Source of the DNA: Stereum hirsutum FP-91666 SS1
Lineage: Eukaryota; Basidiomycota; Agaricomycetes; Russulales; Stereaceae
Direction of reading: 5' to 3'
NCBI RefSeq assembly: GCF_000264905.1
Contig: NW_006763146.1
Location: 957,190 to 1,021,189 of the forward strand
DNA: 64,000 nt
The position numbers were made by a program, and so were the translations under genes. Positions 45,401 through 57,667 of the stretch are shown piece by piece; positions within the stretch are counted from its first letter, which is position 1, and each line of letters begins with the position of its first letter. The notes beneath the pieces are model-generated. The model did no database searches. It was not told where the DNA came from and was given only the letters and a program-made list of their open reading frames with translations.

Positions 45401-47021
45401 GAAACTAGGAGTTTGGAGGAGTGTATTGAGATCTATGAGAATGGACCGAGGCCGTTGTCGATTAGTCTGGCGCTGTTGAACGACGAGGAGGTCATCATGC
45501 TTGCGCAGGCTGGGAAGATTCAGGCGTATGCTTTGGAGAAGGTTCTTGGTGATCTTGAGAGGGCGGTTTTGATCCGGAGGGCTTTGATTTGTGCGTTTTT
45601 CTCTTCTCCTTAACTCCTGCTCCTTGGCCTTTTTCTGATCGCTTTTCTTGGTTCATACAGCGCGTGCGTCCAGGACCAGGACCCTTGAGGACTCGGATAT
45701 CCCCATGTCGCACTACGACTACTCTAAGGTCATGGGTGCATGTTGCGAAAACGTCGTCGGCTACATTCCTCTCCCTCTCGGTATCGCTGGTCCCCTCAAA
45801 GTCGACGGCGAGCTCTACCCTATCCCCATGGCCACCGCTGAAGGTACTCTCGTCGCCTCCTGCTCTCGTGGCTGCAAGGCCCTCAACGCTGGCGGAGGTG
45901 TCACCACCGTCATCATCAACGACGGCATGACCCGTGGCCCAGCCATCGAATTCCCCAACATCACCGTCGCCGCCGCTTGTAAGGCCTGGATCGACTCTCC
46001 CGAGGGTGCAGCCATCCTGAAGGAGGCGTTCGAGTCGACTTCGAGGTTTGCCAGGCTCCAGAAACTGAAGGTCACGATGGCGGGCAGGACGATGTTCGTG
46101 AGGTTCGCGACGACGACCGGTGACGCTATGGGTATGAACATGATCTCGAAGGGTACGGAGAAGGCACTCGACGTGATGTCGAAGTATTTCCCGGAGATGG
46201 TCGTCCTTGCGCTTTCGGGCAACTACTGCACTGACAAGAAGCCCGCGGCGATCAACTGGATCGAGGGCAGGGGCAAGAGCGTGGTTGCGGAGGCGGTTAT
46301 CCCTGGGAAGGTCGTCAAGGCCGTTTTGAAGACGACGGTGGATGCACTTTGCAATTTGAACACGAAGAAGAACCTCATTGGGAGCGCGATGGCTGGTTCG
46401 ATTGGAGGGTTCAATGCGCACGCTGCGAATATTTTGACGGCGGTGTTCCTTGCTACTGGTCAGGACCCTGCGCAGAACGTCGAGTCGTCAAACTGTATGA
46501 CTCTCATGGAGCCGTGAGTACCCCCCCTCGCCTTTTAGCCTGCTCTTGGGTCGTGTTTTGACGCTCTTGGGCTATCCAGATACAACGATGGCGAAGATCT
46601 CCTGATGACGATTACCATGCCCTCCATCGAAGTCGGAACCGTCGGCGGTGGTACCGTCCTCACTCCCCAACAAGGCGTCCTGGACATCCTCGGCGTCAGA
46701 GGCGCACACCCTACCAACCCAGGCGCAAACGCTCAACAACTCGCTCGCATCATCGCCGCCGCCGTCATGGCCGGTGAACTCTCCCTCATGTCAGCCCTCG
46801 CCGCCGGTCACCTCATCCGCGCACACATGGCACACAACAGGTCACAGCTCAACACGCCTTCCGCATCTGCACCGATCACGCCTGGTGTGGCTACGCCACC
46901 GAGTGGACTCATGTGGGCGCCGCAGACACATGCGAATAATGTGACGCGGGCGACGGTCGGGGGGACGGCGACGCAGTCGACGATTTCGTTGGCTGGGTAT
47001 TCGATTGATGCTAAGCCTTGA
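42467..47021 (+). CDS. HMG1: HMG-CoA reductase
   Basis: Seven exons: 42467-42757, 42811-43161, 43220-43771, 44219-44473, 44534-45590, 45661-46513, 46580-47021 (1266 aa). An ER membrane enzyme that reduces HMG-CoA to mevalonate, the rate-limiting step to sterols. The N-terminal half has a first membrane segment ([19 protein letters not shown]), a luminal loop and a sterol-sensing-like multi-pass region at about 215-400, then a linker with acidic and Ser-rich stretches. The catalytic domain covers about 830-1266: [13 protein letters not shown], the catalytic Glu in [12 protein letters not shown], the Asp-containing TGDAMGMNM, Lys in [40 protein letters not shown], and the His in [13 protein letters not shown]. 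Intron 3 (43772-44218) is 447 nt, far longer than its neighbours. Start is supported by the hydrophobic N-terminus. Confidence 0.97.
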
Positions 47022-48138
47022 GTACTTTCGGTCGGGCTTTTGTTTGTTATTGGATGGATTCTCCTCGTCGTTGCATGCTTACTCACGCTCACGCTCACCC
47101 TTCGCCGTTCACCCTTGACCTCTTATATACATCATGATTTTTTGCATACATACACTGGCACTGGCACAAACACATCGCATTCCACCCATCCTGCCTGCTT
47201 TCGCTTTTGTTTTTCGTTCATCCTTACTTCTTTTCCTTGTTTTATTTGTGCTCTTTCTTTCTTTCTTTATTGTTTTTGCTCATGTGACTACATAGCTCCG
47301 TTATCTTTAATCACAGAGATACCTGCGGCTGCTTTGGACGACTCCAGTACCGATGCTGAAGGATTCTATAAGATTATTATATATGAAATGATATACAGCA
47401 CATCTGCTCGTGTGTATACGCTGGGTGTTGTAATGGTGTAGAGGGAGAGTGAGGTTACGATCCTGCTCTCTTTTCGTTCGCAACCACATACTTCTGGCAG
47501 TCTCGAGTATTTTGTATGTTTTGATTGACCGTCCAGCGTCCATCTACATACCTGTTGTTCTGCTTCTAGATTGCGCACCTCTGATATAGAGTAAAAGACG
47601 GCACCATCAACGACGGGTCGGTTTGTGCCACAATACTAGAATGCCGTTTAAACTCCGAATGGCGTACGACAGGGTGGTTTCGCAACCCACTTCCTGCACT
47701 CACTGCAGCGATATATATGATCATACAACTCTCGTTGCCCCAAAGAAATCTATTAGCGTAGACAGCCCTCCGCCGGTCTACGATCGTGATACAGAAACAC
47801 GCAGGCAAAGATGCTTGCACACTACATACAATGCCGCGTGCTATTATAATAAGCATAGTAAGCATGGTTCACTCTATGTACTTGAAGCTCGAGCCAAGTC
47901 AAGATGGAGTAGGATAGAACTCTGAAGCCCTAAGGTATCGGTATCGCGTTCTCCTGAACGCCACACATCCCTTCCTCTAAATTAATTCAGAATCGTTCCA
48001 CTACACATCGCAGGACCAAAACCCACCCCAACGCCTAGATAACATATCTACGCATTCGACCATGGCCTTCTCGCCCCCCATCTACCCACAATCAAACTAA
48101 AATTAACCTAGACACACATCGTCGTCCGCCCCTCGCCC
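47022..48138. other. Convergent spacer, no gene seen
   Basis: 1.1 kb between the stops of HMG-CoA reductase (+) and the phosphatase gene (-). T-rich stretches near 47130-47280 fit a 3' UTR. Nothing else recognised. Confidence 0.5.
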
Positions 48139-51100
48139 TTAAACCGCGCCCGAACCAACCGCACACTCCGCCTCCCAATCCCTGGGCGCCAGCTCATCGA
48201 CCCTCTCCCTGAACGCATTCAACGTACAGAACTCAGGCGAGCCTGCCAGGTGTTTGTCATCGTCGGCGCACATCGGCAGGATCAGGTTTCGGTTCTGATA
48301 GCGCGCGCGTACGACTGTTCCGGTGTAGGTAGAGGTACCGGTATGTGAGCGCAGACGCAGGAAAATGTGTGGCGTGGCGTGCAGATCCAGGATCAAGAGA
48401 GAGAGAGAGAGATGATTTCGATTAGAAAGTGGGATAGAAAGAGGATATGAATGACAAAGGATTTGAAAGAAAATAAACGCACAATACTCCCCCTGCCCCC
48501 TCTTCTCTCTATCCGCCCCCAACCTCCTCCCAAACCTCGCACTACCCAACACACTCTGCAGCACCCCCTGATTTTGCGGCGGTTGCATCGGGTCTACGTG
48601 ATCCTCTTCGTGGTCTACTAAAATCGATGTTCCGTTATGCGGCGTTGCGTCGGGGTGGAGGGACGTTGAGGTGGTAGTGGTGGGGTGAGGGACGGACATG
48701 GAGGAAGGATCGAAGTCGGGATTGCGGCGGAAGAGCTCGAATGTGAGAGAGGCTGTGAATGCGGGCCACCTGTATGGTACATACAAGGTCCCGTCAATGT
48801 GAATCAATAGACAGACAGTTACTACCCTTTCGAGACCGTATCGAACTTCTACACGGATGAGATTGGGCGGATAGTAACTCACCGATCATCAAAAACGTCC
48901 AAAGTATTCAACAATCCCGCTAAGGCCGTATCATGCGTACTATGCACCAATATCCTCGGCTCGCCCTGACCCTGACCTTTGCCTCCGTTATCCGAGTTCG
49001 ACGCAGAAGCAGACGAGAACAAAGACGCCGACGAGGATGAGGACGTGGGCGAGGCGTACATAGCTTCGAGCTCACGATCCCGCACAGTCGGGTCTTCCTG
49101 TGTCTTAAGGTGGAACCTGGACGATAAGTCTGCGAGGAGTCTACCCATGCCTAGTCGACGGACTTCTTCGGTTTTGTCTGGTGCGTGCGTGTAGAATAAG
49201 TCGTTGAAGCCAAGTGATGGGAAGGGAGGGGTAGGAAGAGGGTAGATTAGGTTAGGTGTAAGCGATGATGGTCAAACGTCGAGAAGTGAACTGGGCGCTC
49301 TCACACCCTATAGCGTGCACATCGAAGAAGGGGAAAGAAAGAGCGAACGGGAGGTATCGTCAGTAATGCTCAAAATGTGTCTTACAGGCCGATAGATAAA
49401 CAGAGACAGACCTGCGAACCATTCATTCACGACGGCCTTCTCCTATCGTTCATTCGTTGGAATTTGCCCGGGACAAGACGCATCATAGATCAGGAACGTT
49501 GGGAGTGCGGATAGACGGTTGTGGGTGTTAGCGAATAGGGATTAACATAACAAGGAAAAATAATACTCGCAATCGGCTCCATGACCGCTTTCTCCTCGAA
49601 CTCAGGCGGGACTTTGATTCCGTGCGCCATCGACGCTCGAATCTATGCGTCGCATCCGTAGGTCAGTCGGTGGGTATTGATGAAGATGTACAGAGGCGAT
49701 GTAGGGAGACAGGGGCAACAAAGTAGGGAGGAATAGGGAGGAGGAAAAAAGAAACGTACGGTATCGAGCACGCCCGACGCCCTCGGCTGTCCATCCACCC
49801 TGATCGGCTTCCCATCGAGATACTTCGAGATCTTCTTGTCGAGGGGCTCGAGCGTGTGGTTGTACGCTGACGCTGCCGCTAGTATCGACAGTAAAGTCAA
49901 GCCATATACGAGTGTTAGTGTTAGTGTCGGTGTCGGTGTCGGTGCAGAAGAAAGGAGTGAGATTAGTGCTACGAGGGAGCGAAGCGGAGAGAAGGGAGGT
50001 GGAGTTGAGGATGGCAAGTACATACCATGCGCGAAATTGACGAGCAATACCTCCAATCGCCTACACGCCATCGTGTTGCCCAATAAATTCTCGTCTCTCC
50101 CGTTCCTATCCGTACCCAAATAAAGCAAAAGCAAAAGACAAGCCTGTGAGAATGGTCTTTCTCGATCAAGTACCCCTCATCCTTCAACACAGGCCAAAGG
50201 GGTTATGATGGACAAAGGACGTAACGCAAAAAGAAATACGCACCGGATCCGAATCAACGGAACGACCTCCTCGCACTTATTCATCGGATACAACCCGTGC
50301 ACGATCTGCTGTAAAGACTCGATCGTGCGCGGCATGTTGGTAGAGCGGAAGTAGACGTCTTGGGGGAGGGCGAGGTGGTCAGGGAGGAAACCGAGTCTGT
50401 TTGGGGAGGTGTAAGAAGGGAATTATGAGGAAGAGAATATGGGTAAGGATGGAAATATGTGAGTGAAGGCGAAGGAAAGGTGAGGATGAAAGAAAGGTTC
50501 AGAGGACACGTACTTGTCGACGTAGATCTTCCTCAACGCAAGACCGTAATCATACGTCGACTACAAAACACAGAGAACACAGATCATCAACAAAAAAAAA
50601 CGCGTCCGACGCGTTGGTTTCCAAACAAAAAGCTTTTTGACGTACCTTCCGTCCTACATCCGTCAACTCGCCCAACAAACTATCACAAAAATCAAATGGG
50701 AGACAAACCATCAACGATTAGTACTCATCCTGAGATTTTATCACAACGTGAATGAGGATAGTACTGACCACTCCCCATCAACAACACTGCCATCCCCCCT
50801 CTCCACCACCCTCCTCACTTCCAACTCTGGCCTCCCTCCTCCCGCCGACCCAGTCGTATTCCACCCATGAAAATCCGGTCTCGGAAGCACACTCATTCTC
50901 TCCGGCTTCAAACTCGTACTCGGACTAACGGAAGAAGAGGATGCAGAGATGGGAGGAGGTGATGCTGGTGGTGGTGTGCCGAATACAGCTGCGCGGAAAC
51001 GACGGGCTTGGGTGCAGAGGGTCCAGTGGGAGGGGATGGAGGCGGGTGGGGAGGACATGCGGACGGAGACGGGTGTGCGTTCGCCTGATGGGTTAGGTTG

Positions 51101-51684
51101 AGTACACGAAAGAGGTCAAAAGAGCATCAGTATTTGAATATATGATTGAGATGAAAAAGAGTCAGGGAGAGGGTGGATAGTAAAGAAATGGATGTCACGC
51201 GACCGGTAGGAGGTAGAACAAATGTAGCATGTTTTCGGTTTTTTGCTTGTGCTTTTGTTTGAGATTGCTAACAGAAAGTGAACCTACCATGCCTCACATA
51301 AACATGCACCTGCTCCAACTCCAACTCAGGCGGCGCGACCGTATAATTTTCCGCATCCAGCCCAGAAAGCGGGGCCTTATACTTTGAGTTCGCGCCTCCG
51401 CTTACACTGCTCGAACCCGACATAACGATACTCTCGCTCGTGTAATCGTCTGTGGGACCTGAGAGGGATTCGTCGCCAAACGTGCACTCGAGAAGAGTTG
51501 GGTCAAGAAGACAGTGCTCGAGATGGATGGGTTGAAGGAAAAATGAAGGGTCAACGTCCGCGAATACAGGGATAGGGCCGGAGTCGGAGTCAACAGTAAT
51601 GTCGTGTTCTTCGGCGTCGGCAAGGGCGATGAGGGTGTTGAAGGACGTTGCTACGAGGACAAAAGTGAAGAGGCGTAGATGCAT
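48139..51684 (-). CDS. Secretory histidine acid phosphatase
   Basis: Twelve exons: 51684-51288, 51084-50769, 50679-50646, 50560-50514, 50396-50244, 50105-50026, 49878-49760, 49642-49571, 49442-49412, 49177-48883, 48769-48483, 48314-48139 (668 aa). A signal peptide (MHLRLFTFVLVATSF) leads, then an acidic region. The catalytic motif YVRHGERTPVSVRM spans the exon 1/2 joint at about residue 130; the partner HSTHDTALAGLL is at about 495, giving the phosphohistidine and the proton donor. LLGELTDVGR, FRSTNMPRT and CADDDKHLAGSPEFC are family blocks. It probably acts in the secretory path or outside the cell on phosphate esters; substrate is unknown. The intron after exon 8 needs a GC donor at 49570. 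Low-complexity Ser inserts lengthen the protein beyond usual acid phosphatases. A decayed copy of its 5' end lies upstream. Confidence 0.92.
48409..48421. repeat. GA dinucleotide repeat in a phosphatase intron
   Basis: A short GA run lies in the last intron of the phosphatase gene (48482-48315). On the coding strand it forms a CT tract. The intron has no AG until its proposed acceptor. Confidence 0.7.
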
Positions 51685-52779
51685 GTGCTCCGACTAGGAC
51701 GGTGTAGAGTAATTGTAGAATAAGCGTAGTAATAGAAGTGGCGAGAGCTCGGGTGACTACAAAAGGGCTGCTAGCGCGCTTGTAGTGCGTTGCTTCAACG
51801 ACTCTTCAACGTTGCTATTTTGTCTTGGTTTCGCACGGTTCGCGCGGGAAGTGGCGGTCTACGTTTCAACAAGCTCCTGCATGCTGTATACAGTAGCCTA
51901 AGAATGTGCGTCCTCTCTAGTCTTGACCCTCACTGGACCGGGGAGAATCATTATGGATGAACGTGAGTTTTCTTCTTCAGATTTCGCTTTCTGTGTGCGA
52001 CGAGAGTGGGCGGCTATCCCCTGTACTAGGCACCGAAAGACTTTCCGTAGTACTAAGGGGTTTGTGCAAACCCTAGAACTCGATTTTTTACTTATTAGAC
52101 GAGGCTCCCAGTGGGTGACTTTCCGTAGCAGTCTAGGAATGTTTCTTGGTGCACAGAGACATAAACACCGGGGGGATCATCTAATAAAGAATTGACTTCA
52201 AGTTGGGCCTCCTTTCCACTGGCAGGTCTATATACAAGAGGTTCACCGTCGATGGGCCTTGTGCCGTTAGCTCACGTATATCAGTTCTCGCTCCGAAATA
52301 CAGGACAAAATGGGGGCTTAACGAATGCATAAGTACACTCGAGCCTACGCTTGACGACTCGCAGATTTGACGCTATGCGATGGGCATGCAACAGAGTTAG
52401 GATGTCGGCCTGTTCGCAGAGAAGGGGACAAATTGCATCGGTTGCAAGGAATCCGAGTCAAAACATGCAACTGTATATACAGGGTGGATGAGTACGCGTA
52501 TACGAATTAGAGATGTAAAGTGGGCTGCAGCATAGCACCAAATACTTACGATCGGACCACAGCGCCGCTTTCTACTCAGCCTGATGAGCGGGTGAACTGG
52601 AGCGATCTTCGTGACCACCGATTCAAGCATCTGAGCTATCGCCGTCCAACGAGTCGAGGTTATACTTCTCAGGATGTGCTGGCTCCAGAACCGATGGACT
52701 ATAATCACCTTGTTACATTTCTCTCGCCACACCTCCCGATAGGACGCACATCCTATCGACTTTCTCCGAATGAAGTTTG
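51685..52779. other. Phosphatase promoter and spacer, no intact gene seen
   Basis: 51685-51905 is the phosphatase promoter, which has a similar copy at about 52976-53195. The remainder holds a TATATACA box near 52229 but no supported gene. Confidence 0.5.
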
Positions 52780-53195
52780 AACTACGTACTGCGAAAGAGC
52801 TCGGTCGAGGAGGCAGTGCTCGAGGGGTCGACGTCCGCGGACTCAGGGACAGGGACGGAGTCGACGGTGATGTCGTCTTGTTCGGACAGGGCGGCGACAA
52901 TCGCGACGAGGGGCCTGGAGGATGTTGCTACGAGGACGAAAGGGACGAGACGGGAGAGGCGTAGATCGTGCTTCGACTACTAGGACAGTGAAGCCTGAGA
53001 GGAATTGTAGAATAATCGCAGAGGCAAAGCGATGGCTAGGGCGACTGCAAAAGGGTTGTTAGCTCGTTTGTACTCGTAGTGCGTTCCTTCAACTTGAACG
53101 TCGTACCCTTTCTTTCGCACGGTGGGTGCGGTGTGGCGGTCAACGTTTCGACAAGCGCGCAGCTGCAAGCTGTGTGGCCTACGAATGTTCGCTAG
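52780..53195 (-). pseudogene. Decayed duplicate of the phosphatase promoter and first exon
   Basis: Reading the minus strand, this stretch aligns with about 51905-51490. The promoter part shares blocks such as ACTACAAAAGGG-like and GTAGTGCGTT-like sequences on the plus strand. The coding part repeats CTACGCCTCT, GTCCTCGTAGCAAC and CTCGAGCACTG. The start codon is gone: the real gene has GATGCATGTGC on the plus strand where the copy has GATCGTGC. Internal deletions shift the frame, and similarity ends before the RHG motif. It is a relic of a tandem duplication and cannot make the enzyme. Confidence 0.78.
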
Positions 53196-53841
53196 GCGGC
53201 GCCAGGCTGTGTGAGCTTCCTGTATCAGTGATGACGGTTACGCAGCACCGTTACATCCGGAGTGTATCATGCAAACATATGGCAAACTTTCTGCTCCTCG
53301 AGCGTGTCGAACACCTACACCAGATGGTATACAACAAAACGAAGAGTGTTGCGAACGACGGCACCGAACGATGGCTTTCTCTCGCTATCAATAAATAGAA
53401 GGAGGATGGTGTGAATGGGGTCCGAAGGTGATACATTCAAAGCGGGAGTGGGGAAGTGACGTGGAACTGTTGAGAACAGAGCATCCAGCAGTTGGCCGTG
53501 ATCCCACCGTTGCAGCTCTTTGCAATAAACACCAGAAAATGCGTCTAAAATCGGCAAGGGGAGAGGCACTTATGACGAACTATAATTAGACGGAAGACTC
53601 AACTGATCGCCAAGCGGGTGAACGGCCCGAGAGGCTGGCTGCAGATGACGGAGTTTGTTTATCAAATGGGCCTTGATACAGGGTGCGCCGCAGCGAGAAA
53701 AGGGATCAATGCTCTGAGCCCCATTCGAACTCTGCCTTCGGACGCCAGCTCAGCGCACAGAACAACGACCGTGCGGCTAACTACTTAGCGCAACTATTTC
53801 TGACAGCGCACAACCTTTCTCTTTCTTTACCACCATCTGGC
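53196..53841. other. Intergenic, no gene seen
   Basis: Upstream region of the mannosyltransferase gene. A pyrimidine-rich stretch (53810-53835) precedes the ATG. Nothing else recognised. Confidence 0.5.
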
Positions 53842-56800
53842 ATGGCTCCCTCCCTTCCCCTCCCGGCATGGGCAACTCGCACACAGAATTCTCCTGCGGC
53901 TGTGAGGAGAGCGCAGCATGCGTTCAGGCTCCTCGTTAACAATCGGGGGTTTATTCCTGGGGGTAAACGAGGCTTTACACTCGTCGCTGGCTTGGCTTGC
54001 ACGCTCCTCCTCTTCTCGTACTTCTCGACTGTAAGCTTCCATTATATCATCTACTTAAAATATGTGGTCCACTGACTCTTAAATTTTCTCCGTACTTTCC
54101 ACTCTCACTTCCATTCACATCCACATTCCCAAACAGCCCTCGACTCTCCACTCCTACTACTCCTACTACTCTTCCTCCTCTTCCCCCTCCACCTCAGACG
54201 CCCGCTCCGACCTCCTCTCAGGCTGGAAAAACCTCCCCCCGAAAGTGATCTACCCCGAAACCCCAGACCATGCCTATCCCCTCCCACTAAGTGCAACATT
54301 GGAGGAACGTTTACATGCATTCCGCAACGCGCCCGGTGTAGGCTGGGAACCGCCTGATTTCGTCGCCTGGAATCTTCAGGTCCGTTCTCCTTCCACCTCC
54401 AACTCTTGCCCGAGACACGAAACATCCGGGTGCTCACAGCCCGAACGAAATAGACATGCGGCGAAGCGACGCCAAACCATAACAAAGACCTGATCGCAAA
54501 AGCCTCCCTAACCTGGTCCGTCCTCAACTCCTCCTCGATCCTCGAACACCGCGAACGCATGGCCCGTTTCCTCGAACATCATCAATCCATCGGATCCTTC
54601 GACGACCCGGACTTGAACCCCTACACCCTCGATGCAAACGGACTGGGCCAGGGATCGTTGGTCGGGAAGGGGAGGGGGATAGTGTTTACGGCGGGGAACG
54701 CGGATACGCTTGGGAGGGTGGTGACGACGTTGAAGTTGTTGAGGCAGAGGTATAGGTGTAAGTTGCCGGCTGCTATTTATCATTTTCCGAGTGAGAATCC
54801 GGGGGAGGACGATAATAGTGAGTTTTGCTTTTTCGCGTTTGAACCTTGGGCTCGTGGGTTGGTTTATTAACACTGTGGAAACAGTCCGGATCGAACTCGC
54901 GAGTCTGAACGCGAAGCTTGTTTCCGTCACGGGCGAAGAGAAGGACGAGACAAGAGAGAAGAACTGGCATTTGAAGGCGATCTCTATCGTTCAGTCGGAA
55001 TGGGCAGAAGTCATTTACCTCGTACGTCTCCTTAACCCCATTCACTCTCCACCCCCCCAACCCGTTCTTCAAAGTGATACTCACAATATGCGATGTACGA
55101 TAAATATAGGACTCAGATAACTTCCCAGCCGCCGACCCATCGTTACTGTTCAATGCTCCAGCATACGTCAAACTAGGGGCCTATTTCGCTCCGGATTACT
55201 GGAAGACTTCAGCTTCGAATCCTATCTGGTAAGTCACTATCCTCTCTCCCTCTCCCAAGAACGTTCACTTCACTTGAGTGCCCCCTCCAATCTCTCGCCT
55301 TCAAATGGCGCTCACTCACATAATGAATCAAACAAAACAGGCACATCCTCGGCGTCCAATGCCGCGACGAATGGGAACAAGAAGCGGGCCAGATCGTAGT
55401 CGACAAACGGCGCAACCTCGACGCTATGCTTCTCAGTCTGTACATGCTCAAGGATTGGCGGTATTGGTTCATGTTCAGTGATGGAGATAAGGACGTTTTC
55501 AGGTGAGTTTTTTTTTCTTCTTTTGATGCTGTAGAAAAGTGTGTGGCGTGTGGCCCAACTCAACGCAGCGCCAATCATCCCGCCGACTTCCGTATCCTCC
55601 CTTCTTCAGACCAATACTAATCTCGCCTTGACGCTTTCTATCTAACAACCAGGTTCTCGATGCTCGCCCTCCGCAAACGCTGGGCCCTCCCAGGCCGCTA
55701 CGTCGGCGTCGGCGGTCTTCCCAACGGTGTCCCGACCGGCGATTTCTGCGGACATACGATGCAGCAGTATGATCATGAGGGCAAGCCGCTGTTTGTGCAT
55801 TATAATTTGATGAAACAGGTGCGTTTTTGTTTCCTTTTCTTTGTCTTTTTGGTAGTGCGTTTTGGTCCTCTGGAGCTTCGCATCACCCCTCACACTCCCT
55901 GGTGGTGAAAGGGAGGGGTACGGGGGTGAGATTACGGGAACATTGAGTTGGATGGGGTTCCTGTCTTCGCACTCCTCCCTCTTTTGCGCTCTTTCCCCAT
56001 GGGACATAAATGACCGGGATAAATAGACATCGGTCGGCGACTGATTTTCTGATTTATGTGCTGACGACTCCGGCGTCCCTCTACATACCTTCCTTCATAC
56101 GTCACCTGTACCTCAAACACTCTACTGACCGCCGCTTCCCTTCCTGCATATCCAGATGCCTAGCGGTCTGGGCCGTGGACGTAGCTGGGGCAGGACGAAA
56201 CAAGTCCGCGCGTACCCCTCCGTCCCCGCCGAATCCACCACCGTCAAACTCTCCGAACTGCCTTCTCCCTCGGACCACACCAACGACGACCCATCAGCCA
56301 ACTCCCCCTCCTCCCCTTCAACACAACACGACACCCGCCAATGGGTCCCCTTGACCTATTTCCAGCACCCTTACCCCCAATCCCTCTCGCGAGACCATGA
56401 AAAGCTGCACCTATTCAACAGCACCGAAGTCGAGGCTGACATGCTCGCGAACGCGGACCCGCTGACGGGATGGGCGATCCAGCCTGCGACGGAGGAGGTG
56501 CGGAAGAGGGCGGTGCTGGAGAGGGGGTTGAGGCCTTATTTCCATGGCGGTGGGAATTCGGCGTTTTGTATCGATGTGAAGTGGGTGGATCCGAGGAAGG
56601 AGGCGTTGGTGGTCAAGACGGGCAAGGAAGAGGAGAGGCTGTATGAGAAGAATGGGAAGCCGTTGGAGGTGGAGTGGACGCAGGATGGGACCATTGAGGT
56701 GAGATTTCTTTTCCTGGTCCTCCTAAGGAGTGATTCGTCGTCCGAGCTGACAATATGTTTTCTCCTCCTTGTTTGTAGCTCGTCCAGTGGAGCTCCGACA

Positions 56801-56898
56801 AGCGACTCCGTATATTCGAGGATAACGTGTACGATATGGGATTCCAGCCACACGGATACGCCGCCGCCGTCGCAAGCAAGGACAAGGGACACCACTAA
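53842..56898 (+). CDS. GT71-type mannosyltransferase (MNN1/MNN2-like), Golgi type II membrane protein
   Basis: Nine exons: 53842-54030, 54137-54379, 54454-54817, 54885-55021, 55110-55228, 55341-55502, 55653-55818, 56156-56698, 56779-56898 (680 aa). A short basic cytoplasmic N-terminus precedes one membrane anchor (TLVAGLACTLLLFSYFS, about residues 46-62), as in Golgi glycosyltransferases. The family landmarks are GIVFTAGNADTLGRVVTTL, WAEVIYLDSDNFPAADPSLL (the DSD at 312-314 is the DXD metal/nucleotide-sugar site) and a late HYNLMKQ block. Relatives add alpha-linked mannose to N-glycans or cell wall mannan from GDP-mannose; the exact linkage is not predictable here. The intron 55819-56155 is 337 nt, unusually long. 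Sums of exons keep frame to the TAA at 56896. Confidence 0.88.
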
Positions 56899-57574
56899 AT
56901 TCCAATAAATTATCCCTCGAAACGCGACCGTTCTCCACCCTCGGGGCGTATCTGACCCACCGACGGGCATATTGTATTGTTGCTTGATCTTCCCCTCCTA
57001 CGAACTCTATCCCTGAAGCGTATACGTGTACATACAGAGCCGGAGCGTTCTTCCCCCGGGGTTTAGCCAGTCGGACTTTTTATTAAGAGGGAAATGAGCG
57101 CGGTATGATAGCCTTATGCACACGCACCTCCATGCAGCGTGTGTAGTATGTGACGCCCATACAGTTTGCTTCTTTGTGCTTGCGCGGCGTTGCTTGTATT
57201 GCTTTCGTTTACTTAGTATTTTATTTGTTCAGAGAGATCGGAGATCACTCGTTTATAACAACCCGCATTCGTTTCGTTTCTGCACCCTTGAGAAGCCCTG
57301 CTCCAAAGGAAATGGGTGTCGACCTCGAGCCTTCTGCCGTCGATGGAGAGGCAGCAGACTCTGACGCTTGCGTACGACTTTCAGCTGTGGCACGCCACGA
57401 GAAATTTATGCAAGAAGTACAACTGAAGTATATATTTGCATAAGAGACACCTGTCAACGAACCAGCCGACCCGTCAACCTATGCTGACCAACTACTGGTG
57501 CCAATGGTAGGTATGATCGACAAAAGACTCACATGAGAATCTTCCTTACGAATCAGTCGAAAAGATGTATATGT
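56899..57574. other. Convergent spacer, no gene seen
   Basis: 3' flank of the mannosyltransferase up to the left edge of the duplicated F-box unit. No supported gene. Confidence 0.5.
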
Positions 57575-57667
57575 TCGACCAATGTGATCTAAAGCACAAC
57601 AGACGACATTCCAAGTCAAATCGAGCGGTCAGGTCAAAGATGCGGGATACTTACGCACCTTCTCCCA

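Noticed and set aside
52397..52900. 167-codon minus-strand open frame
   Set aside because: It overlaps the phosphatase relic in a different frame and shows no protein features.
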